From contig CAIYQZ010000062.1 of the NCBI GenBank assembly GCA_903928495.1, forward strand, positions 36,433-100,432: a stretch of 64,000 bases of DNA. Reading direction: 5' to 3'. This DNA comes from an uncultured bacterium. GTDB taxonomy: Bacteria > Pseudomonadota > Gammaproteobacteria > Burkholderiales > Burkholderiaceae_C. This document shows, piece after piece, positions 16,658 through 25,289 of the stretch. Made by a program: the position numbers and the translations under genes. The stretch's first letter is position 1. Each line of letters starts with the position of its first letter. The notes under the pieces are model-generated. The model searched no databases and was not told where the DNA came from. It saw nothing but the letters and a program-made list of their open reading frames with translations.

Positions 16658-19504
16658 TCAGTGCTCATCGCTGTCGTCTGAGAACTCCTGAGCAATGGCC
16701 AGAAACGCCTGCTGGCACACCACGAAGGCATCGACCACGTCCGGGTCAAAGTGCCGCCCCTTGCCTTCCAGGATGATGGCCACCGCCTCGTCGTTGGGGA
16801 AAGCGGGTTTGTACACACGTTTGCAAATCAGCGCGTCGTACACGTCGGCCAGTGCCATCAGCCGTGCCGCAATTGGTATGTCGTCGCCCGCCAGGCCCAG
16901 CGGGTAACCACTGCCGTCCCATTTTTCCTGGTGCGAATGCGCAATTTGCTTGGCGCACACCAGAAACGGCACTTCGTGACCCAAGCGCCGTTCGGCCGCC
17001 TCGATGGTGTCGCGCCCGATGGTGGTGTGGGTCTTCATGATCTCCATCTCGTCCGCGTCCAGGCGCCCCGGTTTGAGCAGGATGCGGTCGGGAATGCCCA
17101 CCTTGCCGATGTCGTGCAGCGGTGCCGACTTGAACAGCAGGTCGATCTGTGCATCTGTCAGGTAGCTTGAAAACCGAGGGTGCTGCTGCAGTTGCCGGGC
17201 CAGCACGCGCACGTAGTGTTGGGTGCGGATGATGTGCTGGCCGGTTTCGTTGTCGCGCGTTTCAGCCAGTGACGCCATGGTGAGGATGGTCACTTCCTGA
17301 ATGTCTTTCACTTCGGCGGTGCGGCGTTCCACCTCGTGCTCCAGGTAGGTGGCTTTGTCGACCAGAAAGTCACGCGCGGCTTTCAGGGCGAGTTGTGTGC
17401 GCACGCGCGTCAGCACGATGGGTGGGCTGATGGGTTTGGAAATGAAGTCCAGCGCGCCCAGCTGCAGGCCCCGCTCTTCGTCTTCCATCTGGCTTTTGGC
17501 GGTGAGAAACACCACCGGGATGTCGACGGTGGCCGGGCTGGCTTTGAGCCTCTGTATGACTTCATGGCCGTCCATGCCCGGCATCATCACGTCCAGCAGG
17601 ATGAGGTCTGGCGGCCGGGGCCCCTGTGCAATCTCCAGTGTGCGTTGTCCGCTGCAGGCCACACGCAGCTGGTGTTCGTCCTTCAGCAGGTCCACCATCA
17701 GCGTGAGGTTCACGGGGGTGTCGTCCACCACCAGCACGGTCCGGCGTGTGGTGTTGTCAGCGTTGTCCCGCCCGTCGCTGGTTTCGCTGTCAGGGATGTA
17801 GCCCAGATCGGCCAGCAGGCGAGCTGCCTCCGGCAGGCGGTAGCGGCGCAGTGCACGCGCCAGTGCCACCCAGGCGGGGCCGGTGCGCCGTTGCAGTGCG
17901 GCATCGTTCTGCTCCAGCAAGGCCAGCGCAGCCGGGTCATCCCGTGTCGCCAGCTGGGCCAGGCGGTGGCACAGCAATGCATCGGCGCTGCCATCGTGGG
18001 GATCGGGTGCTCGCCACGCAGAGGGCTCGGCAGCCGTGGGCGGGACGGTCAGCGCCCAGGTGGGCTCCTGGCCCAGCGCCGATGCGGAGAAGCTGCCGGT
18101 GTCGTTCATTCCCGCGCCCGGCGCGGCGGGCAGATCAAACCAGGCGGTGAACCAGAAGGAAGAACCCAAGCCCAACTCGCTGTTGACACCCACACTGCCG
18201 TCCATGAGTTCCGCGAGCTTTTTCGAAATCGCCAGCCCCAGCCCCGTGCCGCCGTACTTGCGTGTGGTGGAGGTATCGCCTTGGCTGAAGCTCTTGAACA
18301 AGCGTCCGAGTTGTTCCGGTGCCAGGCCCACGCCCGTGTCTTGTACGGTGAACCGCAACTGCACGCGTTTGGGCTGTTGGTCCACCGATTCGATGTCGAG
18401 TTGCACCTTGCCTTCATCCGTGAACTTGATGGCGTTGCTGATGAAGTTCACCAGGATTTCGGTCACCCGGAGCGCGTCTCCCACCAGGCGCGGCGGGGTG
18501 TTGGCTGAAACGTTCACACGCAGGCTCAGGCCCTTGGCTGTGGCCTTGTCAGCGTTCATGGCGTGCACGCTGTCGAGCACGGCCTTCAGGCTGAATTCGG
18601 CTTTTTCGAGCACCAGCATGCTGGCCTCGACCTTGGAGAAGTCGAGCACCTGGTTGATCAGACCGTGCAAGTGCTGGCTGCATTGCTGAATGACCTGCAC
18701 GTAGTCGCGCTGCTTGTCGCTCAGGTCGGACTTGAGGGCCAGATAGCTCATGCCCATGATCGCACTGACAGGTGTGCGCACTTCATGGCTGATGTTCGCC
18801 AGAAAGTCTGACTTGAACTGCGTGGCTTCCTCGGCCACTCGCTTTTCAGCTGCCAGTTGCTCCAGCAGCGCATCGTTTTCAAAGCGCATGCGCAGTGATT
18901 CGCGCAGGTTGTCGGCCATTTGCAGCGACAGTTTGCGCATCATCAGGCCCGCACCCAGCAACGACAGCGCCAGCGGCATGTGCGAAGAGTCCCGTGTCAG
19001 CCAGAACACGAAAGCCGACAGCAGGTTGACCCAAGCGCCACTGACAAACGTGGTGGGGTGCGTGGCAGCATTGACCATGGCCGCGCCGACGTACACCAGT
19101 TGGAGCGCAGTGGCGAGTTCGGCCACGCCGGTGTCTTCACCCCAGCCCAGCCACCACACGGTGGAGCCACACAGTGCCTGGTTGATCACCGTCATCCACC
19201 ACAGGCGTACCTGCAACTGGCGCAACTCGCTTGGGGTGGCTCCGGGCAAGGCTGCCACCACTTGGCGCGACACGCGCCAGTTGACCTCTGCCATGGCCAT
19301 GAACGGCAAAGCCCACCACAACAGGTTGTCCAGCGCAACGGAGTCGCGCAAGGAAAACACCGTGGCAGCGCAGACAAACCACACGGCAAACTTGGCTTGA
19401 ATGGATTGTGTGGCCCGCAATTGCAATGAGGCGCGGGCCGTTTCCACGTCGAGCGACGTGGGTGAGTTCAGCGACAAAAATCCCCAGCCCTGTGTCACAT
19501 GCAT
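16658..19504 (-). CDS. Hybrid sensor histidine kinase with receiver and HD-GYP output
   Basis: 948 residues. Order: an N-terminal membrane region of about six helices (residues ~35-200), HisKA with FLANISHEVRTPVSAIMGMS (~residue 240), HATPase (GTGLGLAISKKLAELM), a linker, a receiver domain (TVLVVDDTPVN, LILLDVMMPGMDG, ~610-725), then an HD-GYP phosphodiesterase domain with HDIGKVGIPD and HQEKWDGSGYP. Having kinase and HD-GYP in one chain suggests phosphotransfer controls cyclic-di-GMP breakdown. Followed by a LuxR-type regulator. The 36-base gap to the divergent 1,875-residue gene contains both starts. Confidence 0.92.
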   Translation of the reverse strand: MHVTQGWGFLSLNSPTSLDVETARASLQLRATQSIQAKFAVWFVCAATVFSLRDSVALDNLLWWALPFMAMAEVNWRVSRQVVAALPGATPSELRQLQVRLWWMTVINQALCGSTVWWLGWGEDTGVAELATALQLVYVGAAMVNAATHPTTFVSGAWVNLLSAFVFWLTRDSSHMPLALSLLGAGLMMRKLSLQMADNLRESLRMRFENDALLEQLAAEKRVAEEATQFKSDFLANISHEVRTPVSAIMGMSYLALKSDLSDKQRDYVQVIQQCSQHLHGLINQVLDFSKVEASMLVLEKAEFSLKAVLDSVHAMNADKATAKGLSLRVNVSANTPPRLVGDALRVTEILVNFISNAIKFTDEGKVQLDIESVDQQPKRVQLRFTVQDTGVGLAPEQLGRLFKSFSQGDTSTTRKYGGTGLGLAISKKLAELMDGSVGVNSELGLGSSFWFTAWFDLPAAPGAGMNDTGSFSASALGQEPTWALTVPPTAAEPSAWRAPDPHDGSADALLCHRLAQLATRDDPAALALLEQNDAALQRRTGPAWVALARALRRYRLPEAARLLADLGYIPDSETSDGRDNADNTTRRTVLVVDDTPVNLTLMVDLLKDEHQLRVACSGQRTLEIAQGPRPPDLILLDVMMPGMDGHEVIQRLKASPATVDIPVVFLTAKSQMEDEERGLQLGALDFISKPISPPIVLTRVRTQLALKAARDFLVDKATYLEHEVERRTAEVKDIQEVTILTMASLAETRDNETGQHIIRTQHYVRVLARQLQQHPRFSSYLTDAQIDLLFKSAPLHDIGKVGIPDRILLKPGRLDADEMEIMKTHTTIGRDTIEAAERRLGHEVPFLVCAKQIAHSHQEKWDGSGYPLGLAGDDIPIAARLMALADVYDALICKRVYKPAFPNDEAVAIILEGKGRHFDPDVVDAFVVCQQAFLAIAQEFSDDSDEH

Positions 19505-19540
19505 GCTCTAATGTTTTGAAAAGCCTTGGGAGGAAACCGC

Positions 19541-22500
19541 ATGTCAGACACACCGTTGCGCTGGGCCCAACCCGCCGAACAATGGCTGCACGAATTCAAT
19601 GATGCCCTAGTTTGCGACGTGCTGGTGGTGGGCACAGGCTACGGCGGCAGCTTTGCGGCGCAGGAACTGGCCACGCCCGACGCCCGTGTGTGGGTGCTGG
19701 AGCGCGGGCGGGAACACGCACCTGGCGATTTCCCCGACAGCATTGGGGATTTGCCGGGGCATGTGCGCATCCAGAGCGGCATCGACTCCAAAGGCGTGGG
19801 CAATCGCCACGGGGTGTTGGATTTTCGGCAACACGACACGGTGTCCGTGCTGGTGGGCAACGGCTTGGGTGGCGGCTCGCTCATCAACGCCGGTGTTGCA
19901 CTCCAACCAGACCCGGCGCTGTTTTCTGATCAGCGCTGGCCCAGCCACTACCGGGACCAAGCTGGGAACCGCACGACCCTCGTTCAGGCGATGGACGAAG
20001 TGCAGGTTCGATTGCAGGCGGCCCCGTTTGTCGGGGCCACCGAACTGCGCAAGTTTCAGGCGCTGGAGCAGTTGGGCCGCGCCATGGGCGAGCCCGCGCA
20101 CCGAGTGCCCCTGACCATTGCGTCTCAGGACCAGACCAGCACCGCAGGCATTGCGCAGCCGGCGTGCACAAGGTGTGGCAATTGCTTCACCGGGTGCAAC
20201 GTGGGGGCGAAAAACACCCTGGTTTCTCACGTGCTGCCACAGGCGGTGCGGCAAGGAGCGCGGCTGGTCACCGGCGCCACGGTGCTGCAGGTGAAGCCGG
20301 TCACTGCCGGCGCAGCGCTCAGCCCTGCAGGACGGCCGCTGCGATGGGCAGTGGAGGTGGTGCTGACGGACACCATGGGCTCCGCCACCACGCGCCGGAC
20401 CGCATGGGTGCAGGCCCACACGGTGGTGCTGGCGGCTGGCGCATTGGGCAGCACCGAGATCCTGCTTCGCTCCCCGCAGGTGAGTTGTTCCCCCTTGCTG
20501 GGGCAGCGGTTTTCCACCAATGGCGACATCATTGCACTGGGCTGGGGCATGGGCACGCGCATCAATGGCATGGCCTCTGGCGACGAGGCTTCGTTGCCCG
20601 CCGCTGACCGGGTGGGGCCCACCATCACGGGTGCGCTGTCGCCGACGCTCGATGTGGACGGCCGGGGCAGGCGTGTGCTGATCGAAGACGGTGCCGTGCC
20701 GTCTGCGTTGACGCAAGCCGTGGTCGCACTCGGGTCCACGCTGTCGTTGCCCCACCGCTATGTGCGCGACGGCGTTCAGGGTTATTTTGAACAGCGCCCG
20801 GGGCAAGACCCTTTGGGCACCCCGCCCGACATGGCCCGTCATGCGTTGCTGCTGCTGGGCATGGGCCCCGACGATGCCGATGGTCGCGTCGTGTTGAAGG
20901 ACACAGACGGTGGCCGGTCGCTGGACATCCGGTGGGATGACGCCCCTGCAGGCCCTGGTCCCGGCACAACGCTGCCAGCGGCGCAGCGTGGGCCGGGTGC
21001 CTCCTACTACAACGCCATCCATGAATGGCTGGACACCGCTGCCCAGCGCGGCGGATTTGCCGGCGGCGACTGTTTGCCCAACCCCTTGTGGAAGCCCCTG
21101 CCCGATGATTTTCAGGAAGTGGCGCAAGGCCTGGACAAGCCCAGGGGCGTGACAGTTCACCCCCTGGGCGGGTGCCCGATGGGCGACAGCGCTGCGAATG
21201 GGGTGGTCGACTGGTGTGGCACGGTTTTCCACCCCGACGGTTCCTTGCACGAAGGGCTGCATGTGCTTGACGGCGGCATGTTGCCCACCGCTGTGGGGGT
21301 CAACCCCTTCGTGACCATTGCCGCGCTCAGCCTGGTGGCTGCCCGTCACATCCGCCAGCAGATGGCGCCTGCCTCACAGCCCGTGCCCGCCACCGCTGCA
21401 CGCCTTCCGGTGGTTCGGGCAAAAAATATGAGCCAAAATGGCATCCAGAGCTTGTCAGAAAAGGAAGTGTTGCTCCAATTCAGGGAGCATTTGCAAGGCC
21501 GCTGGCAAGGCGACGCGCCCGACTGGCTGCCCGCTTCAACCTTGCCATTGTCTGGCGATGAGCGCCAGCGCGAGTGGGTGGTGGCGGTGGATGTGACGCT
21601 GGATTTGGCGGCCTGGCTCGCCAACCCGGGCATGCGCTTGGAGGGGGCCCGCTTGCGTCTGTACCGCAACACGCACCCGCACGAGGTGTCTGTGCGCCCT
21701 GAATCCACCCTGGGCGAGCCCGTGCTGGAAGGGGAGGGTTGGGTGCGCCTGATGGCCAGCCAGGCACCGACCGGTCGCTGGCAGGAGCGCTGGCGCATGC
21801 TGCAGGCCGGAGTCGCCTTTCTCGACCGCCGCTCGCTGAAGGAGGCATTCCGGCTCATCAGCCCCGAGCCGGGAGCTGCCTCTGCGCCCGTAGCCCCAGG
21901 GCGCAAAGTCAAAACGCCTGGGGAGCGTTTCATGGGTTTTGTGCGTGCGGCCCGCAACCACGCCCAATGGCGCAGCCTGGACTACGGTTTTCAACTTCGC
22001 TCTCCCGCAACGCCCACGTTGTTGGTGCAGGCGCACGGCAGCAAACGACTGGCCTACACAGCCAGTGATCGCAACCTGTGGGATGCGCTGGTACAGCTCG
22101 ACTTGCATCTGCTGCCCAACGCAGGGCGTACCGAGGCGGTGTTGTCGCTGGAGGCCGACCTGGTGGACATGGTGCGCCAGCGCCGCCTGCAGGTTGCCCG
22201 CAGCGGCAACACGCCACAGGCCATCATCGGCCTGGGCGCCTTTGCCGCGTTGTGGCTGAGGGCCATTTTCCAGACGCATTTCTGGTCTCTGCGTGGTCTG
22301 GACTACCACCTGCTGAAGCCACCCGGCCCTGCCGAACATGGCCCGCTGTACCCCTTGGGAGAAGGCGGGCCAGTATGCGTTCCACATGCCGAGGCCCTCG
22401 TTGTGCCCCGGTGGCAAGGGAAGCCGACGGCTGACGCCCCGGCCATGTTGAACCTGGAGCTCACCCGGTACGACCCGCCCCCTCGAGGCCCCAAGGGCAG

Positions 22501-25168
22501 CCATGTGCTGATGATCCATGGCCTCGCACACGGGGCCACGGTGTTCACCACCCACACCACCGGCGGGCGCAACATGGCTGCCGCGTTGCTGGCTGCGGGT
22601 CACACGGTGTGGTTGCTGGACCACCGCCTGTCCAACCGCAAGTTGTGGAACGACGGTGGCACTCTGCGGACTTACGCCACCCTGGACCACTGCATGGACG
22701 ATGTGGCCCGGATCGACATCCCCCGGGCACTGGCCTGCGTCTACGCTGTGGCAGGGGCGCCTGTGGACGTCTTTGCCCATTGTGTCGGTGCAGGTGCTTT
22801 TGCCATGGCCACCCTGCAGGGGTTGCTCACCTCCAACGGGGCATCGATGGTGCGCTCCGCAACCTTGCATGCCGTGCACCCGTGGGTGGTGCCCTCGGCA
22901 TCCAACCAGTTGTCGGGCGAGCTGGCCTCGTTCTACCGGGACGTTTTGCCGCGCGACATGGCCATCGACCCCGTGCCCCCGGCAGGAAAACCGGCCGCCC
23001 TCGATCAGGTTCTGGACCGCGTGGCGGCCAGCCTGCCCTGGCCCACTTCGGAACGGACGCACCACAACAAGCACCAGACCGATCCAGCCGGAGGCACCGC
23101 CACTTGCAACCGCATGACCCTCTTCTATGGCCGGGAGTGGGTGCACGCCAATTTGGCTGAAGCCACCCACCGCGAGTTGGCCTCACTGGTGGGCCCTGCC
23201 AGCGTGGAAGTGTTCAGGCAACTGTTCTTCGTCATCAACCGCCAGCGCCTGACCGACCGTCAGGGCGCGAATGTGTACATGAGCGATGGCCAGTTCAATG
23301 ACCGCTGGACATTTCCCACGCTGTTCTGTCACGGTGACCAGAACCGGGTGTTCGACCCCCGCAGTGCCGTGCGTTCGTGGCACCGCTTGCGTCTGCAGCA
23401 CGAAATGCGCCCGCGCACCGACCTGCCACAACGCTGTGTGCGTCTGTTGTTGGTGCCGGGCTACGGCCACATGGACTTTCTGTTTGGCAAAGACGCCCAC
23501 CGCGATGTGTATCCGTCACTGGTGTCTTTCCTGCGCAACCCGGTGGCCTTTGCCAGCGTCGGTGCCACCGACGCTGGACCTGTCTCAGTGGCCAATGCGG
23601 GCGTGGTTCCCCACCTGCGCGACCACAGCTCCCCGCCCATCAGGGCCACCTTGACGGGGCCGATGCTTCAGGTGTCGGGCGGTCACGGCACGCCACGTGA
23701 ACTGGTGGTGTGGGCCGAGTTTGCCAACCAGCCGCTGCTTCCTGCTCCGTCGTTTTCGCTGGTGCCCGGTCGGAGTTCCGGCGGTGAACCCATGCGTGGC
23801 TGGCACGCGGTGCGTCTGGAGGCCATCCACCGGACAGGTGGCTCCACATGCGCATCCGATGTGACGCTCCTGAACGGACCGGGTCAATACTGGGTGGGCC
23901 GTTTGCACGAGCAGGCTGATGGCGACTTCGCGCGGATGGGCGCTTTGCGCCTGGACCTCAACCTGCCCGGGCATGGGCGTACCGGTCGCCCTGCGGCGGA
24001 GCACGCTGCCCCTGAATTGGAGCTGGGCAGTCTGCCGTGGTGGCAGCGATGGGTGTCAGGCCACAGGCCGGCTGCCACCAGTTGGCTGGCGACATCCTGC
24101 CGGTGGCCCGGTACACCGTTCGAGCGCGATGGCGTGGACCGGGTGGCCGAACACATGTGGGCACAGGTCACCGATGCACAGCACCCCGCGGAAGCGCTGG
24201 TGCTGCTGGGCGACCAGATATATGCCGACGCGGCGGCCAACCTGTTCGATACCCAGGAAGGTGACGAACGGCTGGCCCAGTTCTACCGCGATGCCTGGGG
24301 CAGCCCACACGCCCGCCGTTTGCTGGCGAGCGTGCCCACATACACCGTGGTGGACGACCACGAGCTGGGCGACAACTGGAACGGCAGCCAGGATCCAGCC
24401 AAAGATCCACTGCTGCTCAACGGGTTTGAAGCAGCGTTGGCCTATCAGTGGCGATGGCACGATGCCCGCGAGCACGCGCCAGATGTGGGTGGGCGTCGTG
24501 TGCGGGGCTTCTGGCGCAGTTTTTCCATCGGTGGGGTGCCGGCGTTTGCCATGGACACCCGCACCGAGCGACAACTCCGCACGCTGACCAATGCGCACCG
24601 GGCCCGTCTGGTGTCCACCCGGCAATTGCTGGCTGTTCAGGACTGGCTGCTGGCCCACCGGGACAGCCCCAAGGTGTTGTGTTCGGGCAGCGTGTTTGGC
24701 TGGGCAGAGCAAGACCTGTTGGCCGCGCCGGAGCGTTGTCCATACGCAGATGGGTGGAATGGCTACCCGGCCACCTGGAAGCGGCTGGTGCGCTTCATCG
24801 TCCGGCACCAGATCCGCCATCTGGTGTTTTTGTCGGGCGATTACCACTTCTCAGGTGCTGCCTCTCTCACTTTGTCTGCCGAGGGTGGTCAGCCGCCCGT
24901 GGAGGCCGTGTCGGTGGTGTGTTCGGGTTGGAACGCCAGCCTGCCGTTTGCCAACGCCCGCCCGGCTGATTTCGCTCTGGGCGAGCCCACAGCCCTGCCG
25001 TTGAGCGATGGCCGAGCACAGGTGCTGGCCCGGGCTGTGGCCCTGGGCACAGATGCGCGCCAGTTCACCAAAGTGACCCTCGCTCCGTCTGGGACAGGAT
25101 GGCACACCCGGGTAGAGGTGTTCGGCGAGGAGGGTGTTCGGACAGCCCAGACCGTGTTGGCACTTTAA
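19541..25168 (+). CDS. Three-module fusion: GMC oxidoreductase, alpha/beta hydrolase, PhoD-like phosphatase
   Basis: 1,875 residues from ATG 19541, preceded by GGGAGGAAACCGC. Residues ~25-610 are a cholesterol-oxidase-like GMC flavoenzyme (VVGTGYGGSFAAQELA; NCFTGCNVGAKNTL; HPLGGCPMGDSA; DGGMLPTAVGVNPF). Residues ~640-960 form an extension seen in this subfamily. Residues ~980-1340 are an alpha/beta hydrolase (LMIHGLAHGATVF; elbow FAHCVGAG with Cys1081; late His1310 in GYGHMDF). Residues ~1500-1870 are a PhoD-like metallophosphoesterase (LLGDQIYAD, VVDDHELGDN, LSGDYHFSG). There is no signal peptide. A lipid or sterol substrate is suggested by the first two modules but is not proven. Confidence 0.85.
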   Translation: MSDTPLRWAQPAEQWLHEFNDALVCDVLVVGTGYGGSFAAQELATPDARVWVLERGREHAPGDFPDSIGDLPGHVRIQSGIDSKGVGNRHGVLDFRQHDTVSVLVGNGLGGGSLINAGVALQPDPALFSDQRWPSHYRDQAGNRTTLVQAMDEVQVRLQAAPFVGATELRKFQALEQLGRAMGEPAHRVPLTIASQDQTSTAGIAQPACTRCGNCFTGCNVGAKNTLVSHVLPQAVRQGARLVTGATVLQVKPVTAGAALSPAGRPLRWAVEVVLTDTMGSATTRRTAWVQAHTVVLAAGALGSTEILLRSPQVSCSPLLGQRFSTNGDIIALGWGMGTRINGMASGDEASLPAADRVGPTITGALSPTLDVDGRGRRVLIEDGAVPSALTQAVVALGSTLSLPHRYVRDGVQGYFEQRPGQDPLGTPPDMARHALLLLGMGPDDADGRVVLKDTDGGRSLDIRWDDAPAGPGPGTTLPAAQRGPGASYYNAIHEWLDTAAQRGGFAGGDCLPNPLWKPLPDDFQEVAQGLDKPRGVTVHPLGGCPMGDSAANGVVDWCGTVFHPDGSLHEGLHVLDGGMLPTAVGVNPFVTIAALSLVAARHIRQQMAPASQPVPATAARLPVVRAKNMSQNGIQSLSEKEVLLQFREHLQGRWQGDAPDWLPASTLPLSGDERQREWVVAVDVTLDLAAWLANPGMRLEGARLRLYRNTHPHEVSVRPESTLGEPVLEGEGWVRLMASQAPTGRWQERWRMLQAGVAFLDRRSLKEAFRLISPEPGAASAPVAPGRKVKTPGERFMGFVRAARNHAQWRSLDYGFQLRSPATPTLLVQAHGSKRLAYTASDRNLWDALVQLDLHLLPNAGRTEAVLSLEADLVDMVRQRRLQVARSGNTPQAIIGLGAFAALWLRAIFQTHFWSLRGLDYHLLKPPGPAEHGPLYPLGEGGPVCVPHAEALVVPRWQGKPTADAPAMLNLELTRYDPPPRGPKGSHVLMIHGLAHGATVFTTHTTGGRNMAAALLAAGHTVWLLDHRLSNRKLWNDGGTLRTYATLDHCMDDVARIDIPRALACVYAVAGAPVDVFAHCVGAGAFAMATLQGLLTSNGASMVRSATLHAVHPWVVPSASNQLSGELASFYRDVLPRDMAIDPVPPAGKPAALDQVLDRVAASLPWPTSERTHHNKHQTDPAGGTATCNRMTLFYGREWVHANLAEATHRELASLVGPASVEVFRQLFFVINRQRLTDRQGANVYMSDGQFNDRWTFPTLFCHGDQNRVFDPRSAVRSWHRLRLQHEMRPRTDLPQRCVRLLLVPGYGHMDFLFGKDAHRDVYPSLVSFLRNPVAFASVGATDAGPVSVANAGVVPHLRDHSSPPIRATLTGPMLQVSGGHGTPRELVVWAEFANQPLLPAPSFSLVPGRSSGGEPMRGWHAVRLEAIHRTGGSTCASDVTLLNGPGQYWVGRLHEQADGDFARMGALRLDLNLPGHGRTGRPAAEHAAPELELGSLPWWQRWVSGHRPAATSWLATSCRWPGTPFERDGVDRVAEHMWAQVTDAQHPAEALVLLGDQIYADAAANLFDTQEGDERLAQFYRDAWGSPHARRLLASVPTYTVVDDHELGDNWNGSQDPAKDPLLLNGFEAALAYQWRWHDAREHAPDVGGRRVRGFWRSFSIGGVPAFAMDTRTERQLRTLTNAHRARLVSTRQLLAVQDWLLAHRDSPKVLCSGSVFGWAEQDLLAAPERCPYADGWNGYPATWKRLVRFIVRHQIRHLVFLSGDYHFSGAASLTLSAEGGQPPVEAVSVVCSGWNASLPFANARPADFALGEPTALPLSDGRAQVLARAVALGTDARQFTKVTLAPSGTGWHTRVEVFGEEGVRTAQTVLAL

Positions 25169-25289
25169 GGTAATGTGACATTTCGCACGTTTGCGGTGCG
25201 AATCTTGCTTGCGCCTTCTGTGTTCCCGTCCGGACCGGCCAACAGCCGGTCACTCGGTTGGCGGGTGAGTGCACACAAGGCAGGTGAAC

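Noticed and set aside
19607..21349. 580-codon frame on the minus strand opposite the GMC module
   Set aside because: Shadow frame; composition is not that of a folded protein.
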